Source: an uncultured Chryseobacterium sp.
GTDB lineage: Bacteria; Bacteroidota; Bacteroidia; Flavobacteriales; Weeksellaceae
Direction: 5' to 3'
Length of the DNA stretch: 64,000 bases
Assembly (NCBI GenBank): GCA_913775525.1
Contig: CAJYLH010000018.1
Coordinates: forward strand, 17,741 to 81,740
The number at the start of each line of letters is the position of its first letter. Position 1 is the stretch's first letter. The notes under the pieces are model-generated. The model saw nothing but the letters and a program-made list of their open reading frames with translations. It did no database searches and was not told the origin of the DNA. The translations under genes were made by a program, and so were the position numbers. Below are positions 27,239 through 36,306 of the stretch, piece by piece.

Positions 27239-27802
27239 CTACTTTCCTAATGCGATATTGTAGGCAAAACCTACCCCGATATTCCCTACGTTGTAGTCCT
27301 GTCCAGGTAAATCTCCGTTACTTCCTACAAATACTTTCTGATACTGTACAAAGAAGTTCCAGTCTCTGTTATGGTACCCGATTTCCGGTTTAATGTAAAA
27401 ACCTCCGTTCGGCCTGCTTACTGTACTGTTGGAAGCTACCCTGTCATTTCCTACCAGGATACCGTATCCCAAATCTGTCCCGAAATAGAATCCCGTCTGT
27501 TTAGGATAGATCCTCAGCAATGCCCCTACAGGAATTACACCAACATCATTATTATCGTATCCGTTATCATTTTTAGCGAAATAATGGGTATATCCTGTAG
27601 CAATCCCCAACCCAAATCCAGGTGTGATAAGGTTCTGGTAAGATATATCAACTCCTACAGCAGCGGAAAGGTTGTCTGAAGGAACTGCTAAACCAACATT
27701 TGCGCCTACCTTAATCATATTATTCATCTGTGCACTTTGTGCGCTGAGTACGCCTGCCGTTAAAACGCCAGCCAGTACGATGGCTTGTTTAAACATTTTC
27801 AT
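27239..27802 (-). CDS. Outer-membrane beta-barrel protein, 187 aa
   Basis: A signal peptide (MKMFKQAIVLAGVLTAGVLS, cleaved after Ala-Gln-Ser-Ala) precedes a small eight-strand-like barrel. Strands alternate glycine and aromatic residues (VGANVGLAVPSDNLSAAVGVDISY, GLGIATGYTHYF, GFYFGTDLGYGILVG). The final strand NIGVGFAYNIALGK lacks the terminal Phe. It resembles the OmpX/OmpA-barrel superfamily used by many Bacteroidota surface proteins. No functional motif is visible. It stands alone upstream of glk on the same strand. Confidence 0.75.
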   Translation of the reverse strand: MKMFKQAIVLAGVLTAGVLSAQSAQMNNMIKVGANVGLAVPSDNLSAAVGVDISYQNLITPGFGLGIATGYTHYFAKNDNGYDNNDVGVIPVGALLRIYPKQTGFYFGTDLGYGILVGNDRVASNSTVSRPNGGFYIKPEIGYHNRDWNFFVQYQKVFVGSNGDLPGQDYNVGNIGVGFAYNIALGK

Positions 27803-28033
27803 AACTGAGATTTTAAAATTTCACGAGTATGAATTTGTAAAAATCGTGCCAATCAGGGCTTCCGGTAAGCCTTTGCAATAGGGACAGGCTGCAAGACCAT
27901 GTTTATCAGCAAAATAAAATTAAAAAACTTAAATCAATGTTTAAGTTCAGATTAATAAATGTGAACAAAATATTAAACTTTATTTATTTCCTTAACTTTT
28001 ACCAAGGATTCCAATCCAAAAAATAAAATCCAG

Positions 28034-29419
28034 ATGGCCGCATCTTCCCTGCTTAATAATAAACATCTCCTCTGGCGTGCCGGATTCGGCCCTGCTGCCG
28101 GGCAATATGCTCATCTTGCCGCAAAAGATACCCAATCCCTGCTGGCGGATTTGTTTAAGAGTTATAATTTCACTGAAATCCGGTATGCCACGCCAGACCT
28201 GCCGGATACACCGGCCAATATGATGGACAGCCAGTCTGCCGCCGACCGGAAAAAAGAAATGCAGAAAACCTACAGCAAACAGAACAATGAGCTGAATCTT
28301 GCGTTCCTGGACAGGATGATCCATGATGAAGATCAACTGAGAGAAAAGATGGCTTTCTTCTGGCATGGGCATTTTGCATGCCGGGTAAATAATCCCCAGT
28401 ATAACCGGCAACTGCTCAACATAATTAGAAAAAATGCATTGGGAAGTTTCAGCGATCTCCTCTTTGAGGTGAGTCAGTCCCCCGCTATGCTGAATTTCCT
28501 GAACAATCAGCAGAATAAAAAAGACCATCCCAATGAGAATTTCGCCCGTGAAGTCATGGAACTTTTTACCATGGGACGCGGCAATTATACGGAAAACGAC
28601 ATCCGGGAGGGAGCAAGGGCTTTTACCGGATGGAGTTATGATAAGGAAGGAAATTTCCAGGAAAAAGTAAAAGTTCATGATGAAGGTGTAAAAACCTTTC
28701 TGGGAAAAACCGGTAATTTCAACGGAGCCGATGTGTTAAACATCATCCTTGACCGGAAGGCTACCGCCCATTTTATCACGGCTAAAATCTACCGTTTCTT
28801 TGTGAATGAAAAGATGGATGAAGGTGTTATTGACGAGCTGAGCGAAGGTTTCTACCATTCGGGATATGACATTCAAAAACTGATGAAAACTATTTTTTCA
28901 TCATCATGGTTTTATGACCGCAGGAATATGGGCAACAGGATAAAATCCCCGATTGAATTGATGGCAGGAATCTCACGGACGCTTCCGATGACGGTACAGA
29001 ATCCAGAAAACCTTATTGTGTACCAGAAACTGTTGGGCCAGATGCTTTTATACCCGCCCAATGTATCCGGATGGCCCAGTGGAAAATCCTGGATCGACAG
29101 CTCCACGCTGATGCTGCGGCTCCAGATTCCCCAGATCTGGTCAGGCTTACGCCCGCTGGAATATACGCCGCGACAGGATGATGATATTGATATGGGCATC
29201 AAATCCAAAGAAACGGCACTGAACAAGATGTTTAAAAATCCGAATATCGTGATCGACTGGCCGCAGGTGGAAAAGATCTTTACCGATAAGCGTTGTGAAG
29301 ACTATCTGATCCAGAATCCGGCTTCTTTGGATATGAATACCGTACAAAGTTTCTCTGACCGGAGCATAAAAATGAATATCATCAACCTGATGTCCACACC
29401 GGAATACCAGCTCATGTAA
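28034..29419 (+). CDS. DUF1800 family protein
   Basis: A 461-aa protein matching the DUF1800 family. It shows HLLWRAGFGP near the start, EKMAFFWHGHFA, NFAREVMELFTMGRGNYTENDI, ARAFTGWSY, and PPNVSGWPSGKSWID near residue 340. Proteins of this family are almost always encoded next to a DUF1501 protein, as here (20 bp apart), and the pair is thought to work in the envelope, but no reaction is known. No classical signal peptide is visible on this member. Confidence 0.9.
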   Translation: MAASSLLNNKHLLWRAGFGPAAGQYAHLAAKDTQSLLADLFKSYNFTEIRYATPDLPDTPANMMDSQSAADRKKEMQKTYSKQNNELNLAFLDRMIHDEDQLREKMAFFWHGHFACRVNNPQYNRQLLNIIRKNALGSFSDLLFEVSQSPAMLNFLNNQQNKKDHPNENFAREVMELFTMGRGNYTENDIREGARAFTGWSYDKEGNFQEKVKVHDEGVKTFLGKTGNFNGADVLNIILDRKATAHFITAKIYRFFVNEKMDEGVIDELSEGFYHSGYDIQKLMKTIFSSSWFYDRRNMGNRIKSPIELMAGISRTLPMTVQNPENLIVYQKLLGQMLLYPPNVSGWPSGKSWIDSSTLMLRLQIPQIWSGLRPLEYTPRQDDDIDMGIKSKETALNKMFKNPNIVIDWPQVEKIFTDKRCEDYLIQNPASLDMNTVQSFSDRSIKMNIINLMSTPEYQLM

Positions 29420-29439
29420 ATCCTCCAAAAAACCATCTT

Positions 29440-30624
29440 ATGCTAATCAAAAGAAGAGATTTCCTCAAAATAAGTTCACTGGCTACCGCCTCTTTCATGA
29501 TGCCTAATTTCCTGAAAGCCATGACGCTTGATAATGCCCTGGAAGCAGATGACAAAATACTGGTTGTCCTTCAGTTTACCGGTGGAAACGACGGGCTGAA
29601 TACCATTATTCCCGTACGGAACGACATTTATTTCAGGGACCGGAAAAGTATTGCCATACAGAACTCACTGGCGCTGAATGATGAAGCGGGCATCCATCCC
29701 TCCCTTGCTTATTTCAAAGAACTGTACGACAATGGTGAACTCTCCGTATTGAACAATGTCGGTTATCCGGATCCCGACAAATCACACTTCAGGAGCATGG
29801 ATATCTGGCAGTCGGCCAGCAAAAGCAATGAGTACCTGGATACGGGATGGCTCGGCAGATACCTTGATGAGGAATGCTACCGCTGCGAACGCCCTACTCA
29901 GGCCCTGGAAGTTGACGATATGCTGAGCCTGGCCCTGAAAGGAGAAAACAACAAGGCTTTTGCATTTAAAGATCCTAAAAGACTGTACCAGACCAGCCAG
30001 GAAAAATACTTTACATCACTGTATGATCATCACCATGATGATGAAACGGTATCTTACCTGTATCAGACTCTGGGCTCTACCATCAATAATGCAGGGTATA
30101 TATTCAAAGAAAGCCAGACGAAGAAGACTGACCAGACCTATCCCGGTTCCCAGCTGGGAAAAGATTTCAAAACGGTAGCTTCACTGATTAAATCTGACAT
30201 CAACACCAGGGTATATTATCTTTCCGTAGGCAGTTTCGACACGCATGTAAACCAGAATGACCGCCAGCAAAAACTTTTTGATGACATCAATGCATCGGTG
30301 CAATCCTTCGTCAAAGATCTAAAGAGCAATGGTTTATTCGATAAAATCATGCTGATGACCTTTTCTGAATTCGGGCGCCGGGTAGCCCAGAATGCCAGCA
30401 ACGGGACAGATCACGGGACAGCCAACCAGATGTTTTTTATCAGCGGCGGGCTGAAGAAAAAAGGCCTGCTGAATCCGCTTCCTGACCTGCAAAAGCTCAA
30501 CGAAGGAGACCTTATTTATTCGGAGGATTTCAGGAAGGTATATGCTACGATTCTTAAGAACTGGCTCAGGGCAGATTCTTCCAAGGTATTGGGATGGAAA
30601 AACGGTATTTATGATTTTGTTTAA
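29440..30624 (+). CDS. DUF1501 family protein with twin-arginine signal
   Basis: The 394-aa product starts with a Tat-type signal (KRRDFLKISSLATASFMM). It matches DUF1501, a sulfatase-like alkaline-phosphatase-superfamily group: VVLQFTGGNDGLNTIIPV near residue 43, GSFDTHVNQ, and the metal-site-like FSEFGRRVAQNASNGTDHGT near 307-326. It is partner to the upstream DUF1800 gene and ends at a strong terminator. Exported function is likely; the substrate is unknown. Confidence 0.92.
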   Translation: MLIKRRDFLKISSLATASFMMPNFLKAMTLDNALEADDKILVVLQFTGGNDGLNTIIPVRNDIYFRDRKSIAIQNSLALNDEAGIHPSLAYFKELYDNGELSVLNNVGYPDPDKSHFRSMDIWQSASKSNEYLDTGWLGRYLDEECYRCERPTQALEVDDMLSLALKGENNKAFAFKDPKRLYQTSQEKYFTSLYDHHHDDETVSYLYQTLGSTINNAGYIFKESQTKKTDQTYPGSQLGKDFKTVASLIKSDINTRVYYLSVGSFDTHVNQNDRQQKLFDDINASVQSFVKDLKSNGLFDKIMLMTFSEFGRRVAQNASNGTDHGTANQMFFISGGLKKKGLLNPLPDLQKLNEGDLIYSEDFRKVYATILKNWLRADSSKVLGWKNGIYDFV

Positions 30625-30630
30625 TACAAG

Positions 30631-30662
30631 AAAGAGGCACATTTGAGATGCGCCTCTTTTTT
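30631..30662 (+). terminator. Terminator of the DUF1800/DUF1501 unit
   Basis: Stem AAAGAGGC / GCCTCTTT followed by TTTTG. The A-rich 5' side suggests partial bidirectional use for the small gene downstream on the minus strand. Confidence 0.85.
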
Positions 30663-30681
30663 GTAATCAATTCAGTACAAC

Positions 30682-30813
30682 TTAGCTCTGAACAGGGATC
30701 TGTCTGGCATCTTCCTGTTTTTTGTCCAGTTTTTCTGATATCTTTTTAACTATGTATTCGATAACAATCGGTGCTACAATAGCTACCGCGGCTTTAAGGA
30801 TTCGTGATCTCAT
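30682..30813 (-). CDS. Small conserved-looking protein, 43 aa
   Basis: An ATG frame of 43 codons encodes MRSRILKAAVAIVAPIVIEY followed by a Lys/Glu-rich amphipathic helix (KKISEKLDKKQEDARQ) and PVQS. The hydrophobic helix, strong charge pattern and position between two terminator-like regions make it a credible small membrane-associated protein. No family was recognised. It is convergent with the DUF1501 gene. Confidence 0.5.
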   Translation of the reverse strand: MRSRILKAAVAIVAPIVIEYIVKKISEKLDKKQEDARQIPVQS

Positions 30814-30924
30814 AATTTGATTTTTATTCAGTATCCATTACAATTTCCACGCCAATTTCTCAAAATCCAGACATATCATCAATAACGAAGCACTATAACA
30901 CGATAAACACCGATCAGTATACTA

Positions 30925-30975
30925 ACAATCTCCTCATTACTCATTACTCATTACCCATTACTCATCATTTATCGC
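30925..30975. repeat. Short tandem CATTACT repeat
   Basis: Consecutive CTCATTA/CTCATTACC words (period about 7-8) close the 3' end of the WYL regulator gene. A related GCAATGA tract is at 32586-32625. Confidence 0.7.
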
Positions 30976-31988
30976 TCATTCTCTATTTCCAGCTTATTAT
31001 AATTCCGGCTTCCCGCTCTGAATTTTTCCTGCAGCCTCAACCTCAGCTTTCTCGGTTGGTGAACGATCAGGCAGTCTCCGAAACCCAGAAGCAGTCGCTC
31101 CAGTTCGTAATTGACCTGTACACAGATTTTAAACAATGTTCCTTCTTCTGTTTCGCTGATGATTTCCTGGCTGCTATGCAATGGTTTGGTTTTTACATAC
31201 GGCGTATTGGACGCATCCACGAAAAAAACCACATTCTTGGGCTTCAGGGTTTCGGATACCGTAACGCCTATCACATCTTTGAAATAATCGTCGCCATCCA
31301 GATGATGGTCAATGTAAGCAGCTTGTTCATCCGTCTGTATATCTTCCATCCTGTCTAAGGCCAAATTGTAAATTTTACCTTTGTACAGGCAGATGAGGAA
31401 CCATCGGTTATTGTATTCTTTCAACAGCTGCGGATGGACCGTAAAGCTGTTGGCTTCCCTGGCCGTAAAACTTTTATAGAGGATGCGCAACACTTTTTTG
31501 CCTGCAATGCTTTCATACAGGATATCAATATGTTCAAGTCCCCGGAGCTGTTCATTCTTATCGAGGTGTATAATTGATTTCTGATGGGTGGAATGGATGG
31601 AATCTTCCAGTTTCTGGATGACCCCGTTCATCTCCTTGAACATGGAGAAATCCTTGAACTGCTTCAGGATCTGTACTGCATTGTTCATGGCTTTCAGATC
31701 GCTTTCATTCACGGAAATATGGTGGATGCTGTAATCGGGATCGCTGTAGCGGTAGTATTTCCTGTCGTAGACTTCAATCGGTGCTTCATAGCCGAACTTT
31801 TCGCTCCGCATATTCTGAAGGTCCAGCTGTACGGTCCGCCTGCTGACGTAAGATTCTTTGCCTTCAAATTCAAATAAGGCTTCCGAACAGGCATCGATCA
31901 GATCTTCAAGGGTATATTTCCTGTACCTGTTCTTCAGACAGCGGTCCAGGGTCTTGTAGCGGATCAGGGCGTTTTTATTGGATGACAT
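30969..31988 (-). CDS. WYL-domain transcriptional regulator
   Basis: The 339-aa protein has an N-terminal winged-helix segment (RYKTLDRCLKNRYRKYTLEDLID ... VSRRTVQLDLQNMR), then a WYL domain (about 150-230: LRILYKSFTAREANSFTVHPQLLKEYNNRWFLICLY) and a C-terminal WCX-like extension. WYL domains are thought to sense nucleic acid or nucleotide ligands and often control stress or defence operons. The start at 31988 (MSSNKNALIRY) is chosen over the longer frame, which runs through the GC-rich repeat. It lies close to the RtcB operon, so control of the RNA-repair genes is a reasonable guess. Confidence 0.88.
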   Translation of the reverse strand: MSSNKNALIRYKTLDRCLKNRYRKYTLEDLIDACSEALFEFEGKESYVSRRTVQLDLQNMRSEKFGYEAPIEVYDRKYYRYSDPDYSIHHISVNESDLKAMNNAVQILKQFKDFSMFKEMNGVIQKLEDSIHSTHQKSIIHLDKNEQLRGLEHIDILYESIAGKKVLRILYKSFTAREANSFTVHPQLLKEYNNRWFLICLYKGKIYNLALDRMEDIQTDEQAAYIDHHLDGDDYFKDVIGVTVSETLKPKNVVFFVDASNTPYVKTKPLHSSQEIISETEEGTLFKICVQVNYELERLLLGFGDCLIVHQPRKLRLRLQEKFRAGSRNYNKLEIENER

Positions 31989-32004
31989 GGTTTCGGTGTT
32001 AACA

Positions 32005-32165
32005 ATTTGGGCGTGTCCCTCAGGCCTGGTGGAGGCCATTGCTTTTCGGGCCGGGCTGTTTCGGGCTTCACTTCGTTCCGGTCTTTGGCGCGGCGCTTTG
32101 CGCCGCGCCAAAGACCCCTCCTTACAGTCGGGCCCTGCCCATCCCTCACGCGGGGTGTAATAACA
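32005..32165. repeat. GC-rich REP-like element with a 17-bp perfect stem
   Basis: A stretch far richer in G+C than its surroundings. Its core at 32080-32116 is a perfect inverted repeat: 17 bp (GGTCTTTGGCGCGGCGC and its complement) around TTT. The flanks carry CGGGCTTCACTTCGTTCC and CCTCACGCGGGG words. It lies immediately upstream of the WYL gene start. It looks like a dispersed palindromic (REP-type) unit rather than coding sequence. Confidence 0.75.
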
Positions 32166-32179
32166 GGAGGTGTTCCTCC

Positions 32180-32212
32180 AAACCTCATAGGTTTTTAAAA
32201 CCTATGAGGTTT
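32180..32212. terminator. Palindrome CCTCATAGG...CCTATGAGG, terminator-like
   Basis: A 16-base perfect arm (AAACCTCATAGGTTTT and its complement) with T- and A-rich ends. It can act as a terminator for the HopJ gene on the minus strand and may also be a dispersed palindromic repeat of the genome. Confidence 0.65.
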
Positions 32213-32237
32213 AACAACTCTTTTAAGGGTACATCAC

Positions 32238-32570
32238 TTATTTACGATGCAAAGCTTTTCCTTCAAAGGCAATTCCGTCCCAGCCGTACTCCATGAAATT
32301 CCGGATGTTCTGGTGGTCGGTTCCTTCAGGGTTTTTCAGGACATCCTCACGGTAGAATTCCCCGAACAGGTTAAGGGTCTCTTCTTTTGAGAGACCGTTC
32401 AGCCGGGCAAAGCTGAATACCTTGCAGGAACCGTTATTCTGGCCGGCTTCATTAACGGTATTGCCGTTGGTAAATTTTGAAGGGGTAAAATCGTAGTGTT
32501 CATCAATATAGGCAATAACCTCTGTGAACTGAATGGTTTCCGGTGCGTTTTTTAATTGTTCTGGTAACAT
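32238..32570 (-). CDS. HopJ-family protein, 110 aa
   Basis: A small protein matching the HopJ type III effector family as found in free-living bacteria: IQFTEVIAYIDEHYDFTPSKFTNG, NEAGQNNGSCKVFSFARL and LFGEFYREDVLKNPEGTDHQNIRNFM are in the family order. In non-pathogens the role is unknown and an effector function should not be assumed. The ATG at 32570 (MLPEQLKN) is preferred over one 14 codons upstream that lies in a repeat. Confidence 0.85.
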   Translation of the reverse strand: MLPEQLKNAPETIQFTEVIAYIDEHYDFTPSKFTNGNTVNEAGQNNGSCKVFSFARLNGLSKEETLNLFGEFYREDVLKNPEGTDHQNIRNFMEYGWDGIAFEGKALHRK

Positions 32571-32585
32571 AAGCGTTGATATTTG

Positions 32586-32625
32586 GGGCAATGAGCAATA
32601 AGCAATGAGCAATGAGCAATGAGCA
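32586..32625. repeat. Short tandem GCAATGA repeat
   Basis: Five consecutive copies of the seven-base word GCAATGA/GCAATAA lie upstream of the HopJ start. Confidence 0.75.
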
Positions 32626-32675
32626 AATCTACATGATGCGTCTGTTATGTACCCGCTTCCGGTAAAAATAATTAA

Positions 32676-34127
<1,452 letters not shown>

Positions 34128-34148
34128 ACTAACATAAAACTAATGACC

Positions 34149-34196
34149 GGCCTTGCAGACGTGAAAGTCTGCGGGGCTTATGAAAACCTTTCATAA
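34149..34196 (+). ncRNA. Double hairpin preceding the tRNA-like RNA
   Basis: Two adjacent stems end four bases before the tRNA-like acceptor strand. The first is CCTTGCAGAC (34151-34160) with GTCTGCGGGG (34167-34176) around GTGAAA. The second is TTATGAAA (34178-34185) with TTTCATAA (34189-34196) around ACC. Neither is followed by a U tract, so they are not terminators; they may guide processing or bind a partner. Confidence 0.5.
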
Positions 34197-34200
34197 AGCA

Positions 34201-34300
34201 GGGGCAGTAGCTCAGATGGTAGAGCAACAGATACTTTCCGCCATTGGCACAGGAAGTTCCTGTAAATTGTGTGTCGCAGGTTCGAGTCCTGCCTGCTCCT
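34201..34300 (+). ncRNA. tRNA-like RNA with expanded anticodon region
   Basis: Acceptor GGGGCAG (34201-34207) pairs with CTGCTCC (34293-34299). The D stem is GCTC/GAGC with loop AGATGGTA, and the T arm is GCAGG-TTCGAGT-CCTGC. All three match tRNA spacing. Between D and T stems there are 50 nt instead of about 23. The anticodon stem ACAG/TTGT is weak, with an A-A mismatch next, and the loop is 34 nt without U33. The insert holds a GCC-ATT-GGC hairpin and the palindrome ACAGGAA-G-TTCCTGT (34249-34263). No CCA is encoded (T-CA-A). It lies between rtcB and the 584-aa gene and resembles the tRNA mimicry of bacterial Y RNAs. A tRNA with a small intron is the alternative. Confidence 0.7.
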
Positions 34301-34309
34301 CAAAGGTAC

Positions 34310-34407
34310 AAGGCAAAGGGAGTTCCTATAATCGGATATACTCCCCGCCTTTTATAGATGATAGGTAAAAGGAGTTCCTGTATATTCACTTTAATGAACC
34401 TACTCCT
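34310..34407 (+). ncRNA. Two further hairpins with the GGAGTTCCT motif
   Basis: Hairpin A (34310-34351) pairs AAGGC and GGGAGT with ACTCCC and GCCTT, with an inner TCC/GGA pair. Hairpin B (34370-34407) pairs AGGAGT with ACTCCT. Both carry GGAGTTCCT(A/G)TA at their 5' arm, the same word as GGAAGTTCCTGTA in the tRNA-like RNA. The three copies are 67 and 52 bases apart. They may belong to one structured RNA with the tRNA-like part. Confidence 0.5.
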
Positions 34408-34424
34408 CACTTATTTTTAAAACA

Positions 34425-36179
34425 ATGAAAACACTACGATTATTTAATGCGGTACTGGCAAAAGAATCTGATGCAGAAGCTTTTATTTCGGAAGATGGAT
34501 ATATCATCGAACCTGGTGCCGTGTGGGCAAGAAGAGAAATCATTTCCCACTACACCAAAGAAAAGCTGAACGGAAACGATCTGAACAGAACCTTTTATAA
34601 ATCCTGGCAGAAGATCAGGGAAAGCACAAGATTTGAGCTGTTGTTTGATCAGATCAGGAATTATATTTCCACTTATGGAAGTCATTTTCAGAGCGAAATG
34701 TATATTCCTGCCGGTCTGTTCAATGTCCCGGATGTAAAATTGAATTTTAAAGTCATTAAAGGATATACTCCATCAGAAATGACGGAAAAATGCCTTTCCC
34801 TGCTTAGGTCGGGCATTGCCCTGAAGGAAGATACGGTAGATGATCTGCTGTCTGTGCTTTATCATGACCTGGAGTATGATTTTACGGGAAAAGAAAACAT
34901 AAGGAACAAAGAAGCCGTGATAAAGATCGCTGACCGTTACAATATATATCCTGAAGACCCGGTTGAATTTTTCCGGTATGTGATTTATAAGACAACACGG
35001 GAAACACTGTTGATCAAAAATGATGATTTGATCAACAGGATCAAGCAGAGCAACTTTAATCCATCCTATCTCTTTGAAAGTTTCGGAACTGAAAAACTGG
35101 CTCAGATTTTCAACCGCTTCAAACCTTTGTTTCTAGCCTACAAAAACAGAGCTGCGAAAACAGTGAACAAAATTTCTAAGCTATCTAAGGTACATCATCA
35201 GCCTTTGGTTTCAAACCCGCTGAACACTGCAACGAATATTGCATTGGAAAACAGTGACCTGCACTGGCTGGAACATGCTACCCCGTTTGCTTTATTCAGA
35301 GCATTGTCTGCATGTTATTCAAGGATGTATGGCCAGGATACTTTTGTATACAGGATCCGGAACGGAAAATCGTGGACAAAAAAATCAGCGGCTAGTTCAG
35401 TGAATGAACAGAACTATCATTTTATTCTACGTTTTTTACAGTCAAAATATAACCTTTCCGGCAAAAAGTTTTACTTCCCTGAAGGAGTTGAATTTGCATT
35501 GCCTGCTTCGGAAAAAATGTTCGTAGGCAATATCCCGTCCGGGACAAGATTCTATGGAGAGAGGCTGGCTGTCGGGATTTACTGGGAAAATTCGTGGGGA
35601 GCCCATGACCTCGACCTTTCCGGGCTGAACATTGCCGGAAAGATCGGCTGGAATGCAGCTTATAAACAACACGGAGGCCAGCTGATGTACTCAGGGGATA
35701 TGACCAATGCACCTAGCGGAGCCGTGGAATATCTTTATGCCGACAGAAACTTTGCAGAGCCTACACTAGTCATGAATAATGTTTTCAACGGCAGTCCCGA
35801 CTGTGGATATAAAATCATCATAGGAAAAGGTGACGGTATTTCATACGACTATATGATGAACCCGAACAGCCTTTTTGCAGAGGCCAGGTGCCAATCTGTC
35901 CAGAAACAGACCATTTTAGGACTGTTCATGCCGAAAGACGGGCGGCAGTGCTTTGTACTGCTGAATTTCGGAGCGGGACATTCCCACGTTTCCGGGAACA
36001 ACGAAGTTTCCTGCATGGCAACGAATGCATTATACCAGCAATGGTATGAACCGGTATCCTTTAACCAGCTGGTGCAGGAACTGGGCGCAGAAACCGTTTC
36101 CCTGAAAGAGGAAGCCGATTTTGATTTTTCTCTGGATAAGCTGGAGAAAGACAGCTTCACGGGAATGTTCAGCTTATAA
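34425..36179 (+). CDS. 584-aa protein of unknown family in the RNA-repair locus
   Basis: A soluble 584-aa protein with no signal peptide or membrane helix. The first ~270 residues are predicted mainly helical. The region from about 290 is mixed, with LHWLEHATPFALFRALSACYSRMY, and the C-terminal third is beta-rich. The stretch near 386-430 (HDLDLSGLNIAGKIGWN ... LMYSGDMTNAP) loosely resembles the TerD-type beta-sandwich metal-binding pattern. It occupies the place of the Ro60-like Rsr protein of rsr-yrlBA-rtcBA operons, but I see no TROVE signature or von Willebrand DxSxS motif. An RNA-binding partner of the tRNA-like RNA is the working guess. It ends at a perfect palindromic terminator. Confidence 0.75.
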   Translation: MKTLRLFNAVLAKESDAEAFISEDGYIIEPGAVWARREIISHYTKEKLNGNDLNRTFYKSWQKIRESTRFELLFDQIRNYISTYGSHFQSEMYIPAGLFNVPDVKLNFKVIKGYTPSEMTEKCLSLLRSGIALKEDTVDDLLSVLYHDLEYDFTGKENIRNKEAVIKIADRYNIYPEDPVEFFRYVIYKTTRETLLIKNDDLINRIKQSNFNPSYLFESFGTEKLAQIFNRFKPLFLAYKNRAAKTVNKISKLSKVHHQPLVSNPLNTATNIALENSDLHWLEHATPFALFRALSACYSRMYGQDTFVYRIRNGKSWTKKSAASSVNEQNYHFILRFLQSKYNLSGKKFYFPEGVEFALPASEKMFVGNIPSGTRFYGERLAVGIYWENSWGAHDLDLSGLNIAGKIGWNAAYKQHGGQLMYSGDMTNAPSGAVEYLYADRNFAEPTLVMNNVFNGSPDCGYKIIIGKGDGISYDYMMNPNSLFAEARCQSVQKQTILGLFMPKDGRQCFVLLNFGAGHSHVSGNNEVSCMATNALYQQWYEPVSFNQLVQELGAETVSLKEEADFDFSLDKLEKDSFTGMFSL

Positions 36180-36250
36180 GATCTGATTAAAAAGGTTATG
36201 AGGAGAGGCAAAACTTCTGGCACCAGTCCAAATTAGCAAATTCTTAAAAA

Positions 36251-36284
36251 CATAAAAATCCTGAAAATTTTCAGGATTTTTATG
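36251..36284. terminator. Bidirectional palindromic terminator
   Basis: A perfect 34-base palindrome (CATAAAAATCCTGAAAA and its complement) between two convergent genes, with T- and A-rich arms for both directions. Confidence 0.85.
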
Positions 36285-36306
36285 TTTACTGGTTTACAGT
36301 GCTTGC

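Noticed and set aside
31989-32111. Upstream extension of the WYL regulator
   Set aside because: The added residues (Arg/Pro/Ala-rich) come from the GC-rich REP-like element.
34201-34300. Ordinary decoding tRNA gene
   Set aside because: The anticodon loop is 34 nt, lacks U33 and has a mismatched stem, so no anticodon can be assigned.
34425-36179. Ro60/Rsr (TROVE) protein
   Set aside because: Position fits, but no TROVE start signature and no MIDAS DxSxS motif could be seen.
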